NCBI GenBank assembly: GCA_934754495.1
Contig: CAKVHW010000004.1
Coordinates: 1 to 64,000, forward strand
Direction of reading: 5' to 3'
From: an uncultured Clostridia bacterium
GTDB taxonomy: Bacteria; Bacillota; Clostridia; Christensenellales; UBA1242
Length of the DNA stretch: 64,000 bases
Part shown: piece after piece, positions 24,890 to 32,588 of the stretch
Layout: every line of letters starts with the position of its first letter
Numbering within the stretch: position 1 is the stretch's first letter
Notes under the pieces: model-generated
Database searches by the model: none
The model's input: only the letters and a program-made list of their open reading frames with translations
What the model was told of the DNA's origin: nothing
Translations under genes and position numbers: made by a program

Positions 24890-25394
24890 AGAACATAAAT
24901 GCAATTGCGGTTGCGAGCACGAACATCATGATGAGCATAAGCACGATACATGCAATTGTAATTCAAATACATGCGCAAGTAAAGAACAAGAATATCTAGA
25001 ACTTGCCCAAAGAATTAAAGCAGAATTTGAAAATTACAAACGCCGTAATGCCGAAATCACATCAATAAGTTTTAATAATGGTGTTGTTTCAACAATTACA
25101 AAACTTCTTCCAGCAATAGATAGTTTTAATCAAGCAAAAGCAAATATTAAAGATGAAGATACCTTGGTTGGCTTAAACTTGATTTTAAACAATATTCTAA
25201 CTGCTTTTAGCGAGCTTGGAGTAGAAAAAATAGACGCAGTTGGTAAGGAATTTGACCCCAATTTACACAATGCAATTTTGACTGGCAAAGACGAAACAAA
25301 GCCAGAAGGAATTGTGCTTGAAGAATATCAACAAGGATTTAAACTAAGAGATAGGGTAATCCGCCATAGCGTTGTAAAAATTAATAAATATTGA
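24882..25394 (+). CDS. grpE: Nucleotide exchange factor GrpE with Cys/His-rich N-terminus
   Basis: 170 residues from ATG 24882 (AAGGAG at 24870-24875; ATG 24879 is also possible). The GrpE coiled coil (AQRIKAEFENYKRRNAEI) and the beta-wing C-terminal domain (FDPNLHNAILTGKDE, EEYQQGFKLRDRVIRHSVVK) are intact. Instead of the usual acidic disordered N-terminus, the first 31 residues hold six Cys (7, 9, 11, 24, 26, 31) and six His (5, 13, 15, 16, 19, 21), like a metal-binding tail. GrpE releases ADP from DnaK. The extension is an unusual feature and could bind zinc, nickel or copper; that is inference. Confidence 0.92.
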   Translation: MSKEHKCNCGCEHEHHDEHKHDTCNCNSNTCASKEQEYLELAQRIKAEFENYKRRNAEITSISFNNGVVSTITKLLPAIDSFNQAKANIKDEDTLVGLNLILNNILTAFSELGVEKIDAVGKEFDPNLHNAILTGKDETKPEGIVLEEYQQGFKLRDRVIRHSVVKINKY

Positions 25395-25464
25395 TTTTTC
25401 TTGATGTTTTCTAATAAAAATATCAAATTTAAATATACAAATTAATTAATCAAAAAGGAAATTT

Positions 25465-27297
25465 ATGATTATGGGAAAAATTATTGGTATCGACTTAGGT
25501 ACAACAAATAGTTGTGTTGCGGTTATGGAAGGTGGTGAACCTACAGTTATTGCAAACGCAGAAGGTGACAGAACCACACCTAGTGTAGTTGGTTTTAATA
25601 AAGATGGCGAACGTCTTGTAGGTAAAATTGCAAAACGTCAAGCCATTGCAAACCCAGAAGATACAATTATTAGTATCAAACGTGAAATGGGTACAAATAT
25701 GAAGGTTAAGGCTCATGGTAAGGAATATTCTCCACAAGAAATTTCTGCTATGATTCTTACAAAATTAAAAAATGATGCCGAAGCATATTTGGGCGAAAAA
25801 GTAACTCAAGCAGTTATCACAGTTCCTGCTTACTTTACCGATAGCCAACGTCAAGCAACTAAAGATGCTGGTAAGATTGCTGGCCTTGATGTATTAAGAA
25901 TTATCAACGAACCTACCGCAGCCGCTCTAGCATATGGTCTAGATAAGGGCGAAAATAAAAACCAAAAAATCTTGGTTTATGACCTTGGTGGTGGTACATT
26001 CGATGTATCTATTCTTGAAATTGGTGATGGTGTATTTGAAGTATTAAGCACTGCCGGTGACAATCGTCTTGGTGGTGATGACTTCGATAACGAAATCATG
26101 AAACTTCTTATTAACGACTTTAAGTCAAACACAGGCATTGACCTAAGCAATGACAAACTTGCTATGCAAAGATTAAAAGAAGCCGCTGAAAAGGCTAAAA
26201 TTGACCTTTCTGCAACAACAAAAACCAACATTAGCTTGCCATTTATTGCATTTGATTCTACTGGACCTAAAAACCTTGACTTCGAACTTACTCGTGCAAA
26301 ATTTGATAGCATTACAGAATATCTTGTAAACAAAACAGTAGATAAAATGCGTCAAGCATTAAAAGATGCAAAACTAACATATTCTAATATTGATAAAGTA
26401 TTGCTTGTTGGTGGTAGCACACGTATTCCTGCTGTTGAAGCAGTTGTTAGAAAAGAAACAGGCAAAGAACCATATAAGGGACTAAACCCAGACGAATGCG
26501 TGGCTATTGGTGCATGTATTCAAGGCGGTGTTTTGGCTGGTGATGTAAAGGATGTATTGCTTCTTGATGTAACTCCACTTTCACTTGGTATCGAAACCCT
26601 TGGTGGTGTATTTACAAAACTTATTGAACGTAATACCACAATTCCTACAAAGAAGAGTCAAATCTTCTCAACCGCTGTTGACAACCAACCTGGTGTAGAT
26701 ATTCACGTATTACAAGGCGAAAGAGAATTTGCTAAAGATAACAAGACCCTTGGTAGATTCCAACTTAACGATATTCCACCTGCTCCAAGAGGGGTTCCAC
26801 AAATTGAAGTTACATTCGATATTGATGCTAATGGTATCGTAAGTGTTAAAGCAAAAGACCTTGGCACTAATAAGGAACAAAACATTACAATTACCGCTTC
26901 TTCAAACTTAAAAGAAGAAGATATTGATAAGGCAATTAAAGAAGCCGAAGCACATGCTGAAGAAGATAAAAAGCGTAAAGAACTAGTTCAAACTAAAAAT
27001 GACGCAGAAAACCTTGTATTAGCACTTGAAAAAATGCTAAGAGAAAATGGCGATGCAATCTCTGCTGAAGACAAAGAAAAGCTTGAAAAAGCTATTGAAA
27101 AGGCTAAAAAGGACTTCGAAACAGATGATATTGACAAACTAAGAAAAGCTATTGAAGAATTAAGCAAAGAAAATGAATCTGTTGTAACAAAACTTTACCA
27201 AGCCGCTGCTGAAAAACATAAAGCAGAAAACCCTGATGCAAATAAAGATGACGAAGTAATTGTTGAAGATCCAGACAAAAATAAAGAAAACAAATAA
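25465..27297 (+). CDS. dnaK: Chaperone Hsp70, DnaK
   Basis: 610 residues, start ATG 25465 from AAAGGAAATTT spacing (ATG 25471 would also give the conserved start). Hsp70 motifs: GKIIGIDLGTTNSCVAVMEG, phosphate loop 2 KILVYDLGGGTFDVSIL, adenosine loop LLVGGSTRIPAV, interdomain linker DVLLLDVTPLSLG, and a helical lid. The C-terminus ends in an acidic/Lys tail without EEVD, as usual in bacteria. It works with DnaJ and GrpE in protein folding. There is no second CIRCE; transcription comes from the hrcA promoter. Confidence 0.97.
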   Translation: MIMGKIIGIDLGTTNSCVAVMEGGEPTVIANAEGDRTTPSVVGFNKDGERLVGKIAKRQAIANPEDTIISIKREMGTNMKVKAHGKEYSPQEISAMILTKLKNDAEAYLGEKVTQAVITVPAYFTDSQRQATKDAGKIAGLDVLRIINEPTAAALAYGLDKGENKNQKILVYDLGGGTFDVSILEIGDGVFEVLSTAGDNRLGGDDFDNEIMKLLINDFKSNTGIDLSNDKLAMQRLKEAAEKAKIDLSATTKTNISLPFIAFDSTGPKNLDFELTRAKFDSITEYLVNKTVDKMRQALKDAKLTYSNIDKVLLVGGSTRIPAVEAVVRKETGKEPYKGLNPDECVAIGACIQGGVLAGDVKDVLLLDVTPLSLGIETLGGVFTKLIERNTTIPTKKSQIFSTAVDNQPGVDIHVLQGEREFAKDNKTLGRFQLNDIPPAPRGVPQIEVTFDIDANGIVSVKAKDLGTNKEQNITITASSNLKEEDIDKAIKEAEAHAEEDKKRKELVQTKNDAENLVLALEKMLRENGDAISAEDKEKLEKAIEKAKKDFETDDIDKLRKAIEELSKENESVVTKLYQAAAEKHKAENPDANKDDEVIVEDPDKNKENK

Positions 27298-27306
27298 TGA
27301 CTAATT

Positions 27307-27349
27307 AAAGTACTTAAAGTCGCTAATTCTAGCGACTTTAAAGTATTTT
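27307..27349 (+). other. dnaK-dnaJ intercistronic hairpin
   Basis: Long near-perfect stem: AAAGTCGCTA / TAGCGACTTT (10 bp) extended by flanking AAAGTACTT / AAAGTATTTT, ending in only four T. It may be a partial terminator or a processing/stability element that lowers dnaJ relative to dnaK. Confidence 0.6.
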
Positions 27350-27364
27350 CTAAAAGGAATATAA

Positions 27365-28486
27365 ATGGCAAAAAATTATTATGATGTTTTGGGTGTAGAT
27401 AAAAACGCAAGTGCTGATGAGATTAAAAGCGCTTACAGAAAACTTGCTAAAAAATATCACCCTGACCTAAACAAAGATAATCCCGAAGCCGCTGAAAAAT
27501 TTAAGGAAGTAAACGAAGCATACGAGTGTTTGGGCGACCAACAAAAACGTAGCAACTACGACCAATTTGGCAGTGCAGATGGTAATCCAGGCGGATTTTC
27601 TGGCTTTGGCAATGGTGCTGGTGGTTTTGGCGGAAGTTTTAATATGGACGACATCTTTAATATGTTTACAGGTTTTGGCGGTGGTCAAACTGCTAATATG
27701 GGGCTTCGTGGCGATGATTTGCAAGTTCAAATTAGTTTGACGTTTGAAGAAGCTGTTTTTGGTTGTACCAAAACTTTTAACATTAATCGTGTTGAAGCAT
27801 GCAGTAAGTGTAATGGTACTGGTGCAAAAAATGGCACTGAATTTACTACATGTAGTGAGTGCGGTGGCACAGGTATAGCTAGATATGCCGAAAACACATT
27901 GTTTGGTAGGGTAGTTAAAACTGGTCCTTGCCGTCGTTGTAATGGAACAGGTAAAATTATTAAAGAAACATGTAGTGAGTGTAGTGGCAGTGGTAAAAAA
28001 CGTGTTAATGCACAAGTTAGTGTAAATATTCCAGCAGGTATTGATGATGGTCAAGTAATTACAATGCGTGGCAAAGGTAATGCAGGTAGTCGTGGCGGTC
28101 AAGATGGTGATTTGCATATTATTGTTAAAGTTGCTCCACACAAAATTTTGGTACGTGACGGCTATGACCTTAACCTAAAACTTTATGTACCTTTCTATAC
28201 TTTGCTTTTGGGCGGAGAAGTTGAAATTCCACTTCCTAAGGGAACAACAACTTTAAAGATTCCAGAACTAACACAAAGTAATACAATATTCAAGTTAAAG
28301 GGTAAGGGTATTAAAAACCTTAACTCGTCAGCTGTTGGAAACCTTGTTGTTACGGTTGTTGCCGAAACACCTAAAAAACTTTCTAAAGACGAAAAGGAAA
28401 TGCTAGCAAAATTAAAGGATAGTCTTGGTGATGAGGATTTTGCTAGATACAAAAATTACAAAAAAGATATCTCTAATCTAAAATAA
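27365..28486 (+). CDS. dnaJ: Chaperone Hsp40, DnaJ
   Basis: 373 residues. J-domain with YHPDLNKDN (HPD near residue 33), a Gly/Phe-rich linker (GFSGFGNGAGGFGGSF), and four zinc-finger repeats CSKCNGTG, CSECGGTG, CRRCNGTG, CSECSGSG, then the substrate-binding beta domains (GLRGDDLQVQISLTFEEAVF; VPFYTLLLGGEVEIPLPKG). DnaJ delivers clients to DnaK and stimulates its ATPase. AAAAGGAATATAA precedes the ATG. Complete type I DnaJ. Confidence 0.96.
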   Translation: MAKNYYDVLGVDKNASADEIKSAYRKLAKKYHPDLNKDNPEAAEKFKEVNEAYECLGDQQKRSNYDQFGSADGNPGGFSGFGNGAGGFGGSFNMDDIFNMFTGFGGGQTANMGLRGDDLQVQISLTFEEAVFGCTKTFNINRVEACSKCNGTGAKNGTEFTTCSECGGTGIARYAENTLFGRVVKTGPCRRCNGTGKIIKETCSECSGSGKKRVNAQVSVNIPAGIDDGQVITMRGKGNAGSRGGQDGDLHIIVKVAPHKILVRDGYDLNLKLYVPFYTLLLGGEVEIPLPKGTTTLKIPELTQSNTIFKLKGKGIKNLNSSAVGNLVVTVVAETPKKLSKDEKEMLAKLKDSLGDEDFARYKNYKKDISNLK

Positions 28487-28498
28487 ACAAAAACCAAG

Positions 28499-28529
28499 AA
28501 TAAGGGTGCAATAAACCCTTATTTTTTTG
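28499..28529 (+). terminator. Terminator of the heat-shock operon
   Basis: AATAAGGGT / ACCCTTATT-type stem and T run. Confidence 0.85.
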
Positions 28530-28633
28530 TTTTGTATTTTTTAAGTACAGTAGTCGAAAATTGTCGGTTTTTGAAATTAAGGTATTGTAATTAGTGGTCA
28601 AATATGGTATTATTTAACCAAGGAGAATTGAAT

Positions 28634-29326
28634 ATGAAATTTGTAAAAGCTAAAAGCGATTTTTTATTAGGAAAGTACTTAGAAAGTGCTAAAAATATTA
28701 CTACTGTAGAACATGACGGCAAAACATATCTTGCATCGGAAGATTGGGGTGACAACAATATTTATATCACTAAAAAACAACTTGCCAATCGTGAAATTTT
28801 ACGTACAATTATTGGTAAGGGCTCACCTGAAATAATGAGATATGCCAGCAACTCGGTTTTAACTGACTTTAATGCAATGGAAGATTTTGTAGAACAAAAC
28901 ATACGTACTTTTGCATATTTTGACTACAACCATGCACGTAATTGTTCAGATGCACAGTTATTGCAGTTTGTGTTAAATAAGGTTGAAGAAGACCCAACAA
29001 TTATTTTGGATAGAATGAAATATATTAACAAGTGCGAAGCCGACCGAAACTGTGATTTTGTGCTTACAAATAATAAAATATTAGGTTGTTCTCTAAACAA
29101 ACTTGTAAAAGGTTCATATCCATTTGAAATTTTAGATAATTTGAGTTATCAAAATACTTTTAAAGAAGTGTATGCAGGTTTTATGTATGATAATCCATCA
29201 TATTCGATGATTGCATATGCCGAGTTAAGTAATAACAAAAAATTAGATAAAAGGTTTAATGATATAGAAAACATGAAAAACCTACTAAATGAAACCTATG
29301 CAATGGGAAAGGTAAACATTAAATAA
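28634..29326 (+). CDS. Unknown cytoplasmic protein at the prmA position
   Basis: 230 residues from ATG 28634 (AAGGAG ending 28625). No signal peptide, membrane segment or catalytic motif recognised. Features include YLASEDWGDNNIYITKKQLA, a central helical region and VKGSYPFEILDNLSYQNTF. It has its own terminator and is likely monocistronic. In Bacillus the ribosomal protein L11 methyltransferase gene prmA sits between dnaJ and rsmE; this protein has no SAM-binding motif, so it is not PrmA. Lineage-specific and unknown. Confidence 0.5.
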   Translation: MKFVKAKSDFLLGKYLESAKNITTVEHDGKTYLASEDWGDNNIYITKKQLANREILRTIIGKGSPEIMRYASNSVLTDFNAMEDFVEQNIRTFAYFDYNHARNCSDAQLLQFVLNKVEEDPTIILDRMKYINKCEADRNCDFVLTNNKILGCSLNKLVKGSYPFEILDNLSYQNTFKEVYAGFMYDNPSYSMIAYAELSNNKKLDKRFNDIENMKNLLNETYAMGKVNIK

Positions 29327-29355
29327 GAGCTTGATTTTCAAGCTTTTATTTTTTT
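29322..29355 (+). terminator. Terminator
   Basis: AAGAGCTTGA / TCAAGCTTTT stem and T run. Confidence 0.8.
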
Positions 29356-29373
29356 AATATAGTAAATTAATTG

Positions 29374-29402
29374 TTGAAGAAATTTTCAAATTGATATATA
29401 AT
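29374..29402 (+). promoter_or_regulatory. Promoter of rsmE-mtaB giving a leaderless start
   Basis: TTGAAG (29374-29379), 17 bases, TATAAT (29397-29402). The rsmE ATG at 29409 is where transcription should begin. Confidence 0.6.
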
Positions 29403-29408
29403 GATGCT

Positions 29409-30137
29409 ATGAAAAGATTTTATGTAGATAAGTCACAACTTAACAACAATCAAGTAGTTTTAGATGGTAGCGAACACAACCACCTAAAAAATGTTTTGCG
29501 TCTTAATGAAGGTGAAGAAGTAATTGTTGTTTGTGGTGATGAATTTGATTACATTTGTAAAATATCAAAAATTGCTAAAAATAACACCTTGTTAGAAGTT
29601 GTAAGTAAAAGCGAAAATACTTACAATCCTAAAGCCGATGTGACGGTTTTTCAAGCCCTAACAAAGTCGGAAAATATGAGCCTAATTGTACAAAAACTTA
29701 ACGAACTTGGTGTGAAAACTTTTGTACCATTTGAAAGTAGATACATTACAAGCAAAGATAAGTTTAACAAACAAGACAAACTTCAAACAGTGGCAAACCA
29801 AAGTGTAAAACAATGTAAACGAAGCATTCCAATGCATGTAGAAAAAACACTTTCTTTTGCTAAGTTGGTGGAAAGTTTAAGCGGTTTTGATGTTGTGATT
29901 TTCGCAAACGAAACTGAAAAAACAAAGAATTTAAAAGACGTTAAATTTTCGCATGAAAATAAGGTTGCAATAATTGTGGGCAGTGAAGGCGGATTTAGCG
30001 AAGACGAAATAAAAGAAATCGAAAAACAACCTAATGCAACTAGTGTTAGCCTTGGCAAACGTATTTTGCGTGCCGAAACAGCCAGCATAGCACTTACAGG
30101 GGTTGTTATGTATTTAATGGACGAGTGGAATATATGA
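29409..30137 (+). CDS. rsmE: 16S rRNA m3U1498 methyltransferase RsmE
   Basis: 242 residues from ATG 29409 (KRFYVDKSQL, the usual RsmE start). PUA-like N-domain, GSEHNHLKNVLRL, then the SPOUT fold: FQALTKSENMSLIVQKLNEL, GVKTFVPFESRY, and the knot motifs AIIVGSEGGFSEDEI and VSLGKRILRAETASIALTG. RsmE methylates U1498 of 16S rRNA. No Shine-Dalgarno sequence precedes the ATG; a TATAAT box ends only 6 bases upstream, pointing to a leaderless mRNA. Overlaps mtaB by ATGA. Confidence 0.93.
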   Translation: MKRFYVDKSQLNNNQVVLDGSEHNHLKNVLRLNEGEEVIVVCGDEFDYICKISKIAKNNTLLEVVSKSENTYNPKADVTVFQALTKSENMSLIVQKLNELGVKTFVPFESRYITSKDKFNKQDKLQTVANQSVKQCKRSIPMHVEKTLSFAKLVESLSGFDVVIFANETEKTKNLKDVKFSHENKVAIIVGSEGGFSEDEIKEIEKQPNATSVSLGKRILRAETASIALTGVVMYLMDEWNI

Positions 30138-31369
30138 AATTTAAAGTAATCACCTTAGGGTGTAAAATGAATAAATACGAAAGCGATGCAATTACAAGCA
30201 AACTTATAGATAATGGTTATACGTTGTCGGACGATGATGTGGCGGACATTTACATTATAAACACATGTGCCGTAACAGCCGAAAGTGAGAAAAAAAGCCG
30301 TCAGTATGTTGCAAAATGCCTTAGTCATAATCCAAATGCTAAAATTGTCGTTTGTGGTTGTGCCAGCCAAAACAACATCGAACAATTTAAAAACAAACCA
30401 AATGTTTTTAGTGTAATTGGCACCGAAGGAAAACAAAACATTCTTGATATTATTGAAAAACCAGTGTTTACAACATACGAATTTTCAACTTGCTATGAAA
30501 GTATAGAATCGCCAAAAGTGACTACAAATAGGGCTTTTTTGAAAATCCAAGACGGCTGTAACAACTTTTGCAACTATTGTCTTATTCCATACCTTCGTGG
30601 TAGAAGTCGTAGCCGAGATATTCCGTCAATTGTTGGCGAGGCTGAAAAACTATCACTTACTTGCAAGGAAATTGTTGTAAGCGGAATTGATATAAGCAGT
30701 TTTAGCCCATCACTTCCACAACTTATGAGAGAGCTTGCACATATTAAAAGCCGTATTAGATTAGGAAGTTTGGAAGTAAACGTTATTACAAAAGAACTTT
30801 TAGAAACTCTAAAAGCAATGCCAAACTTTTGTCCGCAATTCCATCTAAGTCTTCAAAGTGGTAGTAATAGTGTGTTAAAGCGAATGAATAGGCATTATAC
30901 AGCCGAACAATTTTTAGAAAAAGTTCAACTTATTAGGTCTTATTTTCCAATTGCAAATATCACTACCGATATTATTGTTGGTTTTGCAATGGAAACCGAA
31001 GAAGAATTTTTAGAAACAGTAAATTTTGTAAAACTTGCAAAGTTTGGTGATGCACATATCTTCCCATATAGTGTACGAAAAGGCACTGTTGCTAGCAAGT
31101 TGTATAAGGAAGATTTACCACTAAAAGTGAAAAAACAACGTGTAAATGACCTTGAAAAAGTGGTTGAAGAATGTAAACACAACTACATAAATCAGTTTGT
31201 GGGACATAAGTTTACTGTGCTTACCGAAGATCATGAAGCAGGTTATGTTGTGGGGTATAGCGAAAATTATATTAAGTTTTATTTGCCACAAGACACCAAA
31301 ACTGATAAACTAGTAGTAGTAAAACTAGTAGAACCTTTGCTAGATGGCGCAAAAGGTGAACTTGTTTAA
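30134..31369 (+). CDS. mtaB: tRNA t6A37 methylthiotransferase MtaB
   Basis: 411 residues from ATG 30134, overlapping the rsmE stop (ATGA). Three domains: N-terminal UPF0004 with FKVITLGCKMNKYESD, INTCAVTAESEKKSRQ and CGCASQ (second Fe-S cluster); radical SAM DGCNNFCNYCLIPYLRGRSR; C-terminal TRAM. It adds a methylthio group to t6A37 of Lys tRNA (ms2t6A). rsmE-mtaB pairing is the standard Bacillus order (yqeU-yqeV). Confidence 0.93.
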   Translation: MKFKVITLGCKMNKYESDAITSKLIDNGYTLSDDDVADIYIINTCAVTAESEKKSRQYVAKCLSHNPNAKIVVCGCASQNNIEQFKNKPNVFSVIGTEGKQNILDIIEKPVFTTYEFSTCYESIESPKVTTNRAFLKIQDGCNNFCNYCLIPYLRGRSRSRDIPSIVGEAEKLSLTCKEIVVSGIDISSFSPSLPQLMRELAHIKSRIRLGSLEVNVITKELLETLKAMPNFCPQFHLSLQSGSNSVLKRMNRHYTAEQFLEKVQLIRSYFPIANITTDIIVGFAMETEEEFLETVNFVKLAKFGDAHIFPYSVRKGTVASKLYKEDLPLKVKKQRVNDLEKVVEECKHNYINQFVGHKFTVLTEDHEAGYVVGYSENYIKFYLPQDTKTDKLVVVKLVEPLLDGAKGELV

Positions 31370-31380
31370 AGGAGTATAAA

Positions 31381-31722
31381 ATGGAAGATTGTTTGTTTTG
31401 CAAAATGATAAATGGTGAAATTCAAACACAAAAAGTGTACGAAGATGATCTAATGATTATTATTAAAGATATTGCACCAAAAGCACCCTTGCATTTTCTT
31501 GCAATTCCTAAAAAGCACTATAAATTTTTGATTGAACAACGTGATGATGATATGGTTAATTTAGGCAAAATTCTTAACAAAATTTCAAAATTAAGCACCG
31601 AACTTGGTTTATATAACGGCTACAGGCTTATTATAAATCAGGGCGATGATGCTGGTCAAAGTGTTCCGCATTTGCATGTTCATATTTTAGCTGGCAAGCA
31701 AATGGATTGGAATCCAGCATAA
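31381..31722 (+). CDS. HIT-family nucleotide-binding hydrolase (HinT-like)
   Basis: 113 residues with AAAGGAG upstream. DCLFCKMINGEI start with a Cys pair, FLAIPKKHYKFL, NQGDDAGQSVPHLHVHILAG contains the histidine triad H-x-H-x-H. HinT enzymes hydrolyse purine nucleoside phosphoramidates. The gap to mtaB is 11 bases, so it shares that transcript. The C-terminus (GKQMDWNPA) matches bacterial HinT proteins. Confidence 0.92.
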   Translation: MEDCLFCKMINGEIQTQKVYEDDLMIIIKDIAPKAPLHFLAIPKKHYKFLIEQRDDDMVNLGKILNKISKLSTELGLYNGYRLIINQGDDAGQSVPHLHVHILAGKQMDWNPA

Positions 31723-31737
31723 ATTTGCGATAAATGG

Positions 31738-31765
31738 TTGACAAAAGCCAATTTTTTCGTATAAT
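31738..31765 (+). promoter_or_regulatory. Consensus promoter of rpsU
   Basis: TTGACA (31738-31743), 16 bases, TATAAT (31760-31765). Confidence 0.8.
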
Positions 31766-31804
31766 AATACTAGTAATTTGATATAAAAGTGGGTGAATTA
31801 GGTA

Positions 31805-31987
31805 ATGTCAACAGTTAGAGTTGGTGAAACAGAAAGCGTTGAAAGCGCTATCAAACGTTTCAAACGTAAATGTCAAAAAGACGGCATCATTGGCGATTTA
31901 AGAAAACACGAACAATACGAAAAGCCAAGTGTAAAACGTAAAAAGAAACAAAAAGCAGCTATTAAAAGAAACAAAAAAAATAGATAA
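31805..31987 (+). CDS. rpsU: Ribosomal protein S21
   Basis: 60 residues: VRVGETESVESAIKRFKRKC, LRKHEQYEKPSVKRKKKQKA and a very basic end (KRNKKNR). S21 binds the 30S platform near the anti-Shine-Dalgarno. Length is slightly above the usual 57-58. Monocistronic between a consensus promoter and a terminator. Confidence 0.95.
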   Translation: MSTVRVGETESVESAIKRFKRKCQKDGIIGDLRKHEQYEKPSVKRKKKQKAAIKRNKKNR

Positions 31988-32007
31988 CAAAATATGATAA
32001 CTATTTC

Positions 32008-32036
32008 AAAAAAGTGCCAATAATCGACACTTTTTT
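32008..32036 (+). terminator. Terminator of rpsU
   Basis: AAAAAAGTG / CACTTTTTT stem with T run. Confidence 0.8.
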
Positions 32037-32080
32037 GTTTTTTTAGTATATGCATATACTATGAAAAATCACTCCCCAAA

Positions 32081-32089
32081 TGGTATAAT
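32081..32089 (+). promoter_or_regulatory. Extended -10 promoter without a clear -35
   Basis: TGGTATAAT at 32081-32089; no recognisable -35 box at the right distance. Confidence 0.55.
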
Positions 32090-32118
32090 TTTAATAAATA
32101 CAAAAGGGAAGTGATAAT

Positions 32119-32502
32119 ATGAAAAACGATAACAATTTAAAAAGACTAGCAAGCCTTGCTAAACAACGAATGAAAGAAGGTAATTATTCTGCCACCCAGA
32201 TTAGAAATAATATAAAAACAAAACCTAGTGATTACTTTTATCAAAATGCTCTTGCACTTAAAAGACATAAGGTTAAGGCAGAGTTTGTTACAATAGACCA
32301 ATTGGACGTGAAGTTTGAAAACAAGGTTATGTCATTAATTGAAAGTGGCGAAACCTTATTTAATCCTATTGGCAAACTTGTAGATAAGAGCTATTTTAAT
32401 ACCCTTAATGAATATGAAAAACAACATTATATTTTGTCGCTATGTGAAAAGTACAATCGCATAAAAGAAAAGTATGATTTGTCATTACAAAAAATTAGTT
32501 AA
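32119..32502 (+). CDS. Small unknown helical protein
   Basis: 127 residues, AAAAGGGAAGTG upstream. Basic, predicted helical, no membrane segment: LKRLASLAKQRMKEGNYSAT, KTKPSDYFYQNALALKRHK, then a DQLDVKFENKVMSLIESGE stretch. It occupies the place of yqeY after rpsU but lacks the GatB/YqeY pattern and is shorter. Own promoter and terminator. Unknown function. Confidence 0.5.
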   Translation: MKNDNNLKRLASLAKQRMKEGNYSATQIRNNIKTKPSDYFYQNALALKRHKVKAEFVTIDQLDVKFENKVMSLIESGETLFNPIGKLVDKSYFNTLNEYEKQHYILSLCEKYNRIKEKYDLSLQKIS

Positions 32503-32530
32503 TTTCCATATAATTATGGAAATTTTTTTA
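32502..32530 (+). terminator. Terminator
   Basis: TTTCCATA / TATGGAAA stem followed by T run. Confidence 0.8.
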
Positions 32531-32537
32531 TTATATT

Positions 32538-32565
32538 TTGAAAGTTACAAGCGGTGTGATATAAT
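32538..32565 (+). promoter_or_regulatory. Promoter of pcrA-ligA
   Basis: TTGAAA (32538-32543), 16 bases, TATAAT (32560-32565) preceded by TGA. Confidence 0.7.
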
Positions 32566-32588
32566 ACTCTAGATAATTAGGAGTTAAA

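Noticed and set aside
25395..25464. A second CIRCE or promoter before dnaK
   Set aside because: No inverted GCACTC/GAGTGC arms and no TTGnnn/TATAAT pair in the 70-base gap.
27467..28141. A 224-codon open frame antisense to dnaJ, rich in Thr/Cys
   Set aside because: It is the complement of Gly/Thr-rich dnaJ codons (including the zinc-finger repeats); no ribosome site or plausible protein composition.
32119..32502. YqeY (GatB/YqeY domain) after rpsU
   Set aside because: The position fits, but the length and sequence pattern do not match the YqeY family.
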